Below are positions 14,471-27,100 of a stretch of DNA of 64,000 bases, one piece after another (position 1 is the stretch's first letter; each line of letters begins with the position of its first letter). The notes beneath the pieces are model-generated. The model ran no database searches. It had not been told where the DNA came from and worked only from the letters and a program-made list of their open reading frames with translations. The DNA is taken from positions 23,126,001 through 23,190,000 of the forward strand of contig OY292278.1 of assembly GCA_958496175.1 (NCBI GenBank), given 5' to 3'. Source of the stretch: Sisyra terminalis. Lineage: Eukaryota; Arthropoda; Insecta; Neuroptera; Sisyridae. The position numbers and the translations under genes are program-made.

Positions 14471-14860
14471 GCCTACTGGTTACCGAGTAGTTAATGTGCC
14501 GCTCTAAAACTGATAGGGGCTGAATTCGATTCTTGTACCGAACACATTTTCAATATTTTTCGATTTACGGATTTTTATTAACCCTGGAGTCGCTTAAGAG
14601 CTGAGTAGTTATAAAGCAGTGTTTCTTAACCTTTGAAGCTAATCGCACCCCTTTGAATCTGAAAATAAGTTTCCGCCATCTTTTGAAAAATGTGTTTCGA
14701 TTTTTTAGTTTATATACATTTTTTACGATATTTACTTTCAAAAATTCAATAATTTACATTGTTAAAAGCTTTTCTCTCAAAAATACGTTCCCACACCGTA
14801 AGAGTGCTGGTATTCCCGATTATGAAACACTATATATAAAGCAACGATAAATATCAACAA
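14471..14860 (+). mobile_element. tRNA-derived SINE, copy 2, interrupted by a hAT MITE
   Basis: The head TGGTTACCGAGTAGTT (A box, 14478-14492) and GAATTCGATTC (B box, 14522-14532) is followed by TTTTCGATTTACGG and GGAGTCGCTTAAGAGC, the same body as copy 1. At TTATAAAG it is interrupted by the element at 14617-14833, after which SINE sequence resumes (GCAACGATAAATAT against GCGATGATAATTAT in copy 1). Confidence 0.55.
14617..14833 (+). mobile_element. hAT-type MITE nested in SINE copy 2
   Basis: The start CAGTGTTTCTTAACCTTTGA is typical of hAT-Charlie-like ends; the end ...TATGAAACACT is its degenerate inverse. Flanks TTATAAAG (14609-14616) and ATATAAAG (14834-14841) form an 8-bp target duplication with one mismatch. 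Comparison with the uninterrupted SINE at 8991 supports the insertion site. Confidence 0.6.
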
Positions 14861-14999
14861 AAGAAAAATACTTTCTGTTAAAGAAGTCAAGAAAGAAACG
14901 AATTTGTTGATGATATTTTAAAAGCTTAATTTATAATGCTAGCTTTTTAATATTTTTTTTTAATATTTTCAACTAAAAAAAAAAAAACATTTAGTGTTT

Positions 15000-17900
15000 T
15001 GAAGTAAAAGGGAATTCCTGATTAAAATTGGTGAAAAACCGACCATGTTATAAAATTTCCATTTTTTTTTGGGATTAAATACTTATAAGGGGTTAAAAAA
15101 TATGGCATTCACGATGTTTCATTCGATTACTCCTATCCAGGCTTCCAACGGTGAAAAAAATTGTTTTTCATTCAAAATGATTTTTTGTATATAATAATAT
15201 GGCAACTATATGGTAGTATTATTTGAAGTAGCTGCTTAAACTAACTACTGCCAAATATAAAAGTCAATCCATGTTCTTTTTCAATAAATAACCCTCCATA
15301 ACTCAAAAACACCTTTTCTATGGCTTTAGAAGCAAATTAAGCAGAAAAAAAAATTATTTTCATAAAAAAATATAACATTATACTTCTAAATGAACGAAAG
15401 TTACGTTAATAGTTAAGATTTTGTATTTAGATAATTACTTTTTTTTCCCTTGAATGACTATTTTGTATTTTATTTCCAACAAGTAGACATCTTAAACTAA
15501 ACATACAAACACCATTGATATGTTTACATGGACAAACCGTATAGAGGACATCAAATAGAAATAAGAAAAATCTAGTGTAGCGTATAAAGCGCCATCTACG
15601 TAGGTACACATTTAAAGTGAACTAAGCAAAATGCGACAGCAATTTACTGTACAGTGCGTTGTCTATTTATACACATAGTGGAAACCATGTGTATCAGGAA
15701 TCTAAATATATTTTTTTCCTAAGCATAGATTTTTGTTAGACACTGGTCCTGGTTAAAGTCTAAAAAGTTATTAATGAAAATTTATTTATTAAAATATGAT
15801 AACTTTTTAGTATGAAGAAAGTCGCGATATAGTCCTTTGTATATCATTAAAAGATGGAAAATTGCAATGATTCCAAGTTCAATCCACTTTTTTTAACTTT
15901 AAATGACATTTTTTTTTGTTTATTCATCAGTTGTTTTATTTTTTCAGCAGAAAGCTCTATTATTGTTGCTTGTACAAGCCATAATTATTGATGAAAGCTT
16001 CCAAAATATTCTGATACTGCAAACAAAGCTTATACTATTTTATTTTGCTGTCAAATAATTCTGTTTAATGAATTTATGTTTATCAATAAATTTTGCATGA
16101 TTTTTAAAACTATGTTCGCCAAGATCGTAACGATTACCGTTTTAAGTTTGATTAATAGAGTTGCGTGTGAGTTGTTGAGAGGGTGCTGAGCTTTTATTTC
16201 TGATTTATGATTAATTCATTTCCACGTATTTGAATGTGTTCCATCCCTTGGCTTTGGGCAAATAGAAGTCGTCGACAAGCACATAACTATACATACCTAC
16301 TACATACATTCATGATAATATGAATGGAGGAGAATGGATATAGTCGCTCCATAAAGTGTAGTTAACGAGTGGACGAAAAGCTCGTCAGTGAAATCCTAAA
16401 GCTCGCTGTTGCATGAGCCATTTAACAAAGAGCTTTTAGGGACGGCACGAGCGAGGGGATGGAAAGCTTGGGCTCACATTCAGACTGATATTTTCCACCC
16501 GGAACGACCATACGAAATTCGTCCAAAGTTTTGAGCATCTCACTTTTTCCAGCCGCATTCCCAAACGACATTCTTGTCGGTTAGTTTTTCGGGAGTGATG
16601 ACAGCAGTAGCCGGACGCGGAGGTGAGCACGGGACGCTTTGTCAGCTAAGGGATGAGCTTTTATTTGGAGTGAGACAATGTCATAATCATTCGTTTAGAA
16701 GTAGACGTAAAATTACATTTTCACTTATATGCGAATTTGGTGTGGGAATGAGATATGAGACGAATCCAGGAATGGGGAAAAAATTGTCATAAAAACAAGA
16801 GGAGTATACAATATCGTTATTGTATTGTGAATTATTGCTTTTCAAGCTACATGGAATTAAATTTAGCGAAAATGTGAAATTTAATGGAGTTATTTCTATA
16901 ATAATAAAAGTTGAAAAATATGAGAATTGTTTAAAAAAAAAACAATAACCGAGATGATTGGGGGAAGGGAAATAGGTGCGAAATTTTCAAATTTTTCAAA
17001 AAAGTTTTAATTAAATTATTTCAGTTTGATAAAGTTTTACGACTAAATTAAAGTATGGAGAATATTTTTTTTTAAAATTGAGGAAAATTAATTTATGATT
17101 CAAAGTTTTCCCGCTCGAGTCATTTCCGTAAATTATTGTTATTACAACTATATTCATGTTTATCACGTGGAAATTTCAGGGCTCACTTCACTGAAATGAG
17201 TTGATGCGTGAAATAATTTGTGTTCACGATTATATGCGATAGAACATTAGATCTCTCTATCTATTTGTTAACAATTATAATATGTAAATCTAATTGTCTC
17301 ACTCTTGGTTTTCAATTTCCCTGTCATCCTGTCTCTCCCGATCTCTTTTCTTTTGTCGAGATCGTTAATGTTTTGCACTCGATAGAATAATGCTGTAGGA
17401 TTGTTGTCACATCCCGTTGGATTGAAATTATTTTCGGAAGATAGCAAGTGCAACGCGTTTATTTCACAATGCTGAAGACAGGGTAACCTAACCGTATCCT
17501 GGATGTTATCGTGTATTTTATCTTGTTGCAATAGAACCATTAAAACTTGTACTAAACTGCACTCTGAATGGATCGCGAAGACTGAGAAAATGTATCAAGA
17601 AGTGTGCAACAACTGCAATTTCGTGTTTATTAAATATTAAACCGGGCATCATATAGTCGCATCCAGGATAAGTTGGGATGATGCGGTTGAAGATATTCCT
17701 ATTGTTATTTATGAGAATTTAATGTTAGATAACATTAGTCAAGTGCTGTGGCTTGCATTAGAAGAAATAAATATTAAAGAAGACTTTGAATTAGGAAAGC
17801 TATACTTGCCTTCATTTTTCATATTCTTGCATACGTAGGTACTAATTAGTAAGTTTCAAAGAAATTACTGTGTTCAATAAATAAATCTATTGCACAAAAT

Positions 17901-20474
17901 CTAAAAAAAAAATGTTCTAAACTAATAACAAAAAATAAATGTAGCTGTTCATTTGTAAATTAACGTGATAAAACTTAAAAAATATTCATTTTAAGATACA
18001 AAAAAATGGTAAAATTTAAAATGCCTAAACCGAGTTTCTATTGGCCCGGTATGTAAATGACGTCACAGTACAGAAACTTCAAAATTTCAAGGACGTTTTC
18101 CTATGACAAATGTATTAGGACACATAGTACGGTTGCTTAAATCGTTCAAACCAAATATTAATGTTTGAAACCATTTACAATGTTTTAAATTTAGTGTGGC
18201 CAGATATATTTTATTAATCTTCATAATTTTTTAAAGGAAAAGTATGTTGATTTACCCTTTAGAAATCACTTTTCAATTAGTCACCTGAGCAAAGAAGTAG
18301 AGATATCATCTGCTTCTAATAGTTATAATAAAGATTAAATGTTATTTTTTCTGAATTTAGCCTTTGTATTCTTTCATATTAAGTCCAAATTTTAGTCCAA
18401 TTGGTTCACTTATTGTTGCGAAAAAAATATTTTATGATTTATCGTTTTTTTTTTCGATTTATTCGCAAATAAAAAGCCATATAAAGCTGAAACTTGGATT
18501 ATGAACATATCCTTTTCGTAACAAGATACTTCTCAATTATGATTCACATGCCTTTCTGGGACCGATTTTTCATTGTTATAGTCCTATAGCTCATTCTAGA
18601 ATTTTAATTTTAGTATACGATTGGAAAATTATTGACTAAATTTTCTCCAAATTTCTGATATAATTTGATTGATGGCGAAAATAATTTTCTTCTTAAAAAT
18701 CAATTATAAATTCATGCACTATAATATATGTTTTTTATTAAAAAATAAAAATAATTTTCCTCATTTTCCAGCCAAGTTAATATTTTTTATATCTTAAGAA
18801 AAATATTCACTGAATGTTGCTTCAAATTGCAATCATAGATTGATTGTTTGGAAAAACAGTTTTTCTTACTTGTATTAAAGACTCAATATTGAAATGATAA
18901 ATGAAAAGCTTAGATTTTATATACAGTAAATACAGTTAAGCTTTATTGCGTAGAATAAAAATGAGAAGAATTTTTATAGTATAAAAATGTTTTCCGTGGT
19001 GGAAAATGTGAAAAATTGTTTAAATTATTGAATCTCAAAGACATATATATATTATTATCCTTTAAATTATAATTGTTTTCATGACAATCGCTCAATGATC
19101 TTTTTATATCTCGATTTCAATATATGAACTATGACGTCACAGAAGGCCCACAAAGGTACATATAAGCACACCCATCCTTTTGGGCTCTCGTTTGCTCATT
19201 AAAATTTTTTTTTTCTGCCAAAATATAAGTTTTCCAGGCATAAAATTAATTTTCTTCATATTAATAATGTTCTGTATCGACTAAAAAAATATAAAAAATA
19301 TGCATATAGTCTGTTATATTAAATTGCACTTTTTAATACAGAAAATTTAAACTTACAAAGAGCTTTAGTTGCTGTATAAATTATGAATGTTTCATTAATG
19401 ATTTAACAAAAGAAAAGTTGATTCAAATCTCCATTAATAAGTGGAATCGCCACTTAAGAGTCGAAGGCCCTGAAACATTCAAGCAATATCAATTATAATT
19501 CTTGTTAATTTCGAATTTTAATGTCTTCCATAAATCATTTCTTTAATTGGTTAATTTTGATTTATTTTATTTGTAAATTACTCCTTCGTGGACCACACAA
19601 TCCATTAAAGATCCCGTTTTTTCTTTGTTGTATGAAAGAATATTTTCAATTAACAGCCTTTCTTGTCGTTGGCATATTTCTTTGGCAAGTAATTTCGGTT
19701 TTTCGTTCCAGATAATGTCCAGACATGCTCCTTCTCATTGCCTTGAAATTCCACTTGTTGTAATGACAACGACAAAAACGTCGAAGTTGAATTTTTGAAT
19801 TTATAATTTATCGACTCGAATCAATAAATTCGTTACGAATTATTAAATCGTTAATGTCTGAAAGTTCCTTAACTTTAAAAGTCAATAAAAGCTCGTAAAA
19901 TTCTTTTTTGTCGTGGATTTTTTTTTGAATAATGAACGTTTATTGTTTTTTTAAGTACTCAAACGTTCCCCATAATGTCTTTACTACTTTGCATTCTAAT
20001 AATTTTTACCAAATTTCATTCATTACGTTTTATTTCATTTCGACGAATTTTCGGAAATATCAATGAATTCATTAACTTTAATTTTTCAACAATAAAATTG
20101 ATTATATTAATTGAAAATTTTTAGTCGATAATAAATTTTAAATGAAAATATCATATTTAAAGCAAAGAATCTACAATGATGTAGGGCTTTATTAAAAATA
20201 AAATGTATCAACATTGGAGAGAAAGAAATATTGTATGATGGTACCATAGTAATTTTGTATTTGAATTCAAATTTATATAGTACCGACATATGGGTAATCT
20301 TTCTTCTAACGGTTACTTTTTATGATTCTAGTATTCTATAGTTCTATAGTTCCGTAACTATCTTGGTCTCAAAAAGCTTTTCATGTTTTTTTCAATGAGT
20401 TCCTGTTGAAGATATTGCCAAAAATATTATGGTTTCAAAATAAGATTTTTTCCGCTGACTTTGAACAGTTATAC
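15000..20474. other. unc-5 intron, no gene seen
   Basis: AT-rich, with TGACGTCA at 18058 and 19132 and a small GC-richer patch near 16436-16792. No coding exon or full element was recognised. Confidence 0.4.
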
Positions 20475-20795
20475 TGTGTATACAATATATTAAATATATT
20501 GCAGTCCAATTTATGTGATGATTCACATAGAAGTTACGGAGTGATCCAAACTACTTGATGACCACTGATGAAGTTGCTTGGCAATCGAAATACGTATCTG
20601 GGCAATACGTCACGAATATTTTTGTTTGAACTTCTGTTCAAATTTATGTTGGTGGTATAATTTTTATATATTATTATATTAAGTTTATGTATTATTATAT
20701 TAAGTTTGTATATTATTATATTAAATTTGTATATTATTATGTTAAATTATACTACATAAATTGGACTGCAATATATTTTATATATTGTATACACA
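20475..20795 (+). mobile_element. MITE with 42-bp TIRs, hammerhead-like core and 21-bp tandem repeat
   Basis: The ends TGTGTATACAATATATTAAA... and ...TTTATATATTGTATACACA are inverted over about 42 bp, including CATAAATTGGACTGCAATAT. Inside is CTGATGA (20565-20571), a GTTGC/GCAAT stem and CGAAA (see ncRNA entry), followed by four units of about 21 bp like TATATTATTATATTAAGTTT (about 20666-20750). Confidence 0.72.
20562..20612 (+). ncRNA. Hammerhead-ribozyme-like core
   Basis: CTGATGA (20565-20571), stem II GTTGC-TTG-GCAAT (20573-20585), GAAA (20587-20590), then ACGTAT...ATACGT pairing as stem III and GTC (20609-20611) at the cleavage position. The order matches hammerhead ribozymes. Deviations: an A/C mismatch at the base of stem II, two extra bases before stem III, and no convincing stem I. 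Known hammerheads occur in arthropod repeats; activity here is doubtful. Confidence 0.45.
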
Positions 20796-21374
20796 TTATG
20801 GTTTCATCTAAATGTAAGCAATATTTTGTTGACTAAGGGTCGAGATTTTCATTCATGAATAGGTAGACCATATCCTTAAGGTAGCAATTTATTAAATAAA
20901 AATGTATCTGTTAGAAAAATTCTACACCTTAATTTTAGACATATCATTATTCTTAGGTGAAAATACACACGTTTTCTTTATCTCACTGATAAAATTTTAT
21001 TTGGAAAATAAATATCACTATTTAGATGTGAAAATACCGGTCCTAAGAGAACTATTTTTATATGTATAAAAATAGCTCAATTTAGCTGAACTTGGTGGAC
21101 GATGTCCTGACAATCTATATGATAATGGCTATAAATAAGTTTATAATATATGTTCAAAATATGTTCGTGAAACATTCATACAGTATCATAAATTAGTTTT
21201 GTGCGAAGTAACATACTGGAACTCCTTATTGAGTGAATTTATTGTTACTACTTAATTGTATTTATATAAGTAGTCAAATTAAAATTAAAAAAATATGTCA
21301 ATTTTTTTATCCCGTTTCGCAAAAAAATTCGACTGTTAAGTAGTTAAAAACAGTCAAATTCAGAGAAACGAGAC

Positions 21375-21612
21375 TAATATAGAAGTGCAATTCTGTGTTA
21401 AAAATGTGGATGAAATTTGGGCAAACATGTTGGTTAATCTTAGAGCTTTTGTTAACAGGCCACTAGTTGTCGCTGTACAAAATTACTTTTGGCCAAACCT
21501 AACAAAGCTTGTAGAGCGACAACTGGTGGTCGGCTAACAGAAGCTCTGTGATTTACTAAAATGTTAGCTCAAACTTCGTCCATATTTTAACATAGAAATG
21601 AACTTCTATATA
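21375..21612. repeat. Fold-back element, arms about 100 bp
   Basis: The left arm (TATAGAAGTGCAATTCTGTG... TTAACAGGCCACTAGTTGTC) and the right arm (GACAACTGGTGGTCGGCTAA ... CATAGAAATGAACTTCTATA) are imperfect inverted copies around a spacer of about 35 bp. No coding. Confidence 0.75.
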
Positions 21613-23888
21613 ATTCTTTCATCTCTTTCAGAAAGCCTTTCATCTCTGATTTAAAATTAAATTTGATTTCATAAAGATTAGAACTACTTTCTAATCTTTG
21701 GAAACTAAAATATCCTAAATTACTCTATACACAAATACTAAAGACTAAACAGCGTCTATGCAACGGTAGAAATGAATTTTTGATTCCTCGAGTTAATTAA
21801 AAAAATCTATATTAAAAAAAAAAGATTGGTAACACTATGATTTAATATCTACTTTTGATGAGAATAGACTATAACGGATTGACGAGATTCATCCAGGCAT
21901 ATTGGTAAAATACAAAATTGGTACAAATACTTTATGGAAAGCTCATATCTTTTTTCATTGGCGAGTCCTTTTGATCAAGAAGCCACGAGTATCATTTACC
22001 CCCCATCCGAGTTTCGTAACTCGTCTCATTTCGTACGGCCTGCATTTAGGGTTGTTTTAATGAAAACTTTTCCGGCATAGACCGTGGTGAAATAATGATA
22101 CAATCGGAAAATCGTGAGAGGCTCGAGATTGAAATGGGAAAAAAGCACACACTTAAAGGCTTGGATTGGAAAATATGATGAGCTTTTTCGGTTCAAATTG
22201 CTTTTGCGATCGCACATAGCGTCGAGCGATGAGACGAGAGCAACACGAGGCTGATTGTAGAGTGAATAATTAATTTTTCCGTTAAAATCGAGAAAAAAAC
22301 GTAGGATATCCAATTGAAGCATCGAGTGGATTAATTATTTAAATTCAATCACAAAATTAATTAATGGGACAAAGATTCTTATTTAGTTTTTGTTGTATGC
22401 TACGTATACAATTTTTTCGATTGAATGGAGACGTTTTTTTTCGGTTGGAGAAATCGTAGGGTTTTTTCTTAAACGTTAATGGAGTGTTTATTTGTTGTAA
22501 ATGACATGGCGTTTTTATTGTTTGCAAATCAGCATTGTGTCTGATGGCATCATCCCTTAAAAAAAAGTCAAACAACCCCCAACATTCGAGTGTGTGTGAA
22601 TATTTCAAATGGTATGGTATATATGATTTGGATGATGATAGTCTTTTGCATCTCGTAATATGTTCATTTCGTGTGGGGCGTTGCGAATTACATGAACATA
22701 CTTTCACATAGGGAGATGTCGGAAAATTCGTAACTCACCCTCTCGTATCCCAATCGTTAATTTATGAGTGAAAATGCTCGAGACAGGGATTTATTATTAC
22801 GATTTCAATTTGTGATGTCCCATCGAGCAGGGGGGAAAATTTTCGATTTTCCTTGCCAAGTCCCAATAGAGTTTCTTCCCTTAATTTTTTTCCATTCAAT
22901 TTTTTTCCGGCGTAGCTGGGGCGAGTCGGGGGTGCGACAATTTGAAATGTGTGAACTTGATGGGTTCGTCTGTTTTTAACGATAATCGCCTCAAATCTTG
23001 GGTCGTCTCTCGAGAGATGCCTTCGAAAATCAAATGCGGTAAAGCCGGGAACGCTAACGCAAAAAATTGGTAAATGGAGAAAATCTACTCGACGATTTTT
23101 CCTCAAATGAAAAACGAAGTCTCAATAGATTTTCTTAACATTTACATTTCAATGAAATCGGAGTATAAATACAAACACAAACTCTCAGGGATACATATTC
23201 AATGAACGCGTGATTTAACCGAAAACAGATTTAATGACCAACCCGAAATTCGTAAATTAACGATAATGATGACGATCGTAGTTTACCCCTTCGGTTGGTT
23301 GTCATTCAAATTTATCAACGGGGGTCTTTCTCTTTTCGACCATTTCATTTCGTGTCCCAACCTCTGGATATATTTGCATATATTGCATGTTTTGGTTTAA
23401 GTGTAAACATCAGCAGGAAGAAGAGGCCGTTAAAATATTCATCACGAAGGAAAAGTTAAGCGAGCAAATATGGAAAGCTCTATGTACTTCTGAATTTCTG
23501 ATATTTTATTTTACTCAAACCAAGTAGTCTTGAAATTCACGAAACTTAAGCTTTCAAGAATTCGAACTTCTTGACAGAATTAGTAAGCATAATTTAAAAT
23601 TATAATGATAAAGTCTACTTGAAAATATTGTCAAGTGCAAATTGATTGAAACTATCAGATCTCGGATTCTCTTCTACTAGAATGCCATACTGAGGCCGGA
23701 GTGAAGATGTACCATCAATTTACTGAAAGCTTTAAATAATATATTTTCCCTGTAATCTGGAAATCAATGCTTAATTCCTCCTGAAATACTAAACTGCACA
23801 CTAGGCTGATGTATTTAAGAAGAAAATAATTATAAAATATTTTTAAACATTTAATTTTAGCTTTTTAAGACCTTGTAGGCATTAGAGC
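21613..23888. other. unc-5 intron with a GC-richer patch, no gene seen
   Basis: 22026-23106 has several minus-strand frames of about 100 codons without domains or family resemblance. Confidence 0.35.
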
Positions 23889-24095
23889 CATGGCTCTTAA
23901 CTTGGGTTCAATCGAGCCCTTGGGATCTGGTGAGTCAGTCTCGCGGGTTTGAAGAAGATCAAGACATCTTTCATACCTTTGAATAAATTCATACCTTTGT
24001 CTTGAAATTGGAAAAATTTTCTTATTTAGAAAGGTTTGGTGAATACGCATATGAAACTGATGGATCTTATCCTCCTACAAGGATAAGAACCACTG
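23889..24095 (-). mobile_element. hAT-type MITE (same family as 51893-52097)
   Basis: The left end reads CATGGCTCTTAACTTGGGTT and the right end GGATAAGAACCACTG, inverse of the usual CAGTGGTTCTTA. The internal words GTGAGTCAGTCTCGCGGGTT and CATATGAAACTGATG are shared with the element at 51893. Target duplication is not clear here. Confidence 0.55.
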
Positions 24096-24104
24096 TATTC
24101 TAGA

Positions 24105-27100
24105 GTATTCGGGACGAAGAGGAACCAAATGTTGGACTCGAATTATTAAATTTACTAAAAAATCTCTACCTCGGTAACTAAAAGAATAGTTTTTTTTTTC
24201 TTTTATGGTGTCCTTCATTTCGGTTGTGCATCTTATATTCGGTTGTATTTTACAGTTAAGGATAAAAATGTTATGGCAACATAATGAATGGTTGTCCAAA
24301 ATCAAATATGAAAAACTGAAATTGAATGAGGAGTTCAACTGAATTTCCATAATGGAACTATCCCAATGGAAATGTATAGTATTACTATCTTGTATTATCA
24401 TTTCTGGAACTTCTCTTTTGAGATTTTTTACGCTGTATTCTTATGGAGTTAATTGAAGTTTCTATTCAATCAAATTGATTCTGAAATAAAAATTTGTTTG
24501 GAATTTAAAGGATATCTGATGTTCGATTTCTTCTTAATTTTATTATTTTTGGATCCTTTTCCATCCTTGATTCTTTGATTTTGGTGAAGCTTGATTTGAG
24601 GTAAAATAAACAAAAATATTTTTTCTTTAGATGAATAATATCTATCATGTCAGTAATTATAAATCTCCTGTAATATAGTGTAGGTGACTTAACGAGTTCC
24701 TATTTTTGGTGTTTAACTGTAGAACTTATCAAAATAATTTTTATGTGAATTCCTTTGTGAGTTCCTATGTGAATCCTCATGTAGTTTCCTATAAAAATCT
24801 TTGTCGGTAAAATAGATGATTTCCTCATATTTTCTCATAAAAATTGATATTATTGGAAAATTTTGTAGGAAATTGGAAAATTTTGGAACACAAAATCATT
24901 GTAACAGCGCAATATATTCTTTACTCAAGAAAATATTTATTTGTGCAGTAAAACTAGCGTTTTACTCTACTGTTTGAACGATATGTATTGAACTTTCTAA
25001 CCTATTTAAAGTACTGAAAAATAAAAAGTAATAAACTATGAAAGAATATTTAAAATAATTAAAAAAAAACTCAAATGTGGTTTCCAGTATGTTCTAACGT
25101 AAACGTTCCCTTTAAATTGGTACAAGTATATGCAAACTCATGTAGTCGATGGAAAATAGTACAATTTTATTAGCACATTATATATTTTACAATTTTGAAT
25201 GAACAAATGACAGAAATTTGGATTGGAAAATAAGGTTGATGTTCTTTTATTATCCGCTAACTGAAAATTGTTTCGTATTTGACACATCATGTTGAACTAC
25301 GTGGTATCGTACAACCCTCACTTTCTTCATTTCCTATTTATAAAATCCATAAAAATCCTACTTTTTTATGAAGTTGCCTATATGAATCCATGCTTACCCA
25401 TGTGAATTCCCATATGAACCCACACAAATCTTTGCTTTCCTATGTGGAGTTTTTTGACGGGGGAAGATCATCGAGATCCTTTTTGACTCGATTTGTTATA
25501 GTGACATATAAATGATGCATTTTTTTTTCAAAATTCCTTTTAAATATTTTGATCTTTCTAAATAAACAAATGTTTCATAATGCAGAATATGTTGTAACTT
25601 AGAATTGGTCAAAAATTACTATTTGATTGCTAAACCAAAGTAAAACATACCGTTTTTATTGTCCACTTCAAAACTCGGACCATTCAACCTCTTCATTCAC
25701 CAAAATAAAAGCAAAAAGGCACCTCATATCGCTTCAAGTGTATCAATTTCGTTCTACATATCAACAAGAAAACAAACCAAACTCAACTTCCTCCAGAAGT
25801 GTTTTTTGATCAATTTCATTGGACGAAGATGAGAGTAGTGACCGGCGTTCCAGTTATGATAGTGGAGAGACTCGAGAGAGTTTCAACGAGCTTTGAGTTA
25901 ACTCTTTGGCCACAAGAGTGTGATGCAGGCACCGAAAGAGAATAAGGGATGAAATCAAGGGTAGCGTGGAGCTTTCTCGTTCCTTCCGACGAGGTCTTGA
26001 AGTGCCCGTAACGAGGTATCCACGTTGAATATTCATTGTATTTGATTTGCATCAGTTCCCGCTTGATATTTAAATTGATATTTGCTCATTTCATGTTCAA
26101 TATATTATAAAATATTACTGCCTTAATGGACAAAGCTTTAACGTAAAGTTTTTTAATCACTTTATCAACCATAGTTTATGAATATAATTAGTAACATTTA
26201 TAGTGCTACAAATTAACCAACAGTCAGACACTTAACGTACAGATACCTCTAGACTCGAGTTTCCTAGGGCTATTAAAGTATTATGGATATGATGGATATT
26301 GGAAATTAAGTGTATTAAATTTTCAACAAAAATGGTTTTCATAATTTTTTATATTTTTGAAATTTCATATTGAAATATGGCGCGTGAAATTCGTGATTTT
26401 CATCCCTTGTTCTGTCTATATTGACTCATGGATATTGAATCAATTTAAATATTTAAATATTGGCCTCATCCCCCGCGTAATTTCACCCCTCATTCCCCAT
26501 TTTGTTTCATCCTCATTCCAGTGTCATCCAATCTATCATTCTCTTATCTAATATCAAAATGTAATCAATTTGGCGCGAATACTCGAAACTTTCGAAATGA
26601 ACATTTAATTTTTTTTTTATTTCATTTTGTTTCTCTCGTCATTTAATTCAATTCTAGCAGTGATTTAATAATGATTTTTTTATTATTCACGCATGGCCCC
26701 CGTGCTTTTATCCCGCTATTGTTTAAACAAAAGCGATTCTTTTTTGTTTTTGACAAAAAAAAAAGAATTGAATAATATGGTGGGGGAATGAGTTTATTAC
26801 ACGGTTCTGATCATATCAAATGGTTCCAAATTAAATGAAACAAAGCTAGTGCAAGTCTTTATGATGATATGTTGGGGAAAAAATTAAATCAAACCTCTAT
26901 TTTTCAATTCCTCGCAGCGGGGAAACGTTAGCAGTTTGGGGGTGTGATTGAGTGTATTTTTCACCCTCCCACTGTTACATTAAATCATCAAAATAATGTC
27001 AATAGCGATTTTGTGTTCTGCTCGCCTCGTTTTTCCTTCTTTTTTTTGTTTTTCACATTTTAGGCGCATGAAAATTTATCGTTTCGAACCCATAGAGAGT

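Noticed and set aside
22026..23106. Run of about 100-codon minus-strand frames as a gene
   Set aside because: No domains, no consistent splice phases, and composition explains the open frames.
24700..25460. Single transposon bounded by TATGTGAATTCC-rich segments
   Set aside because: The two word clusters do not form clear inverted or direct terminal repeats, so no boundaries can be supported.
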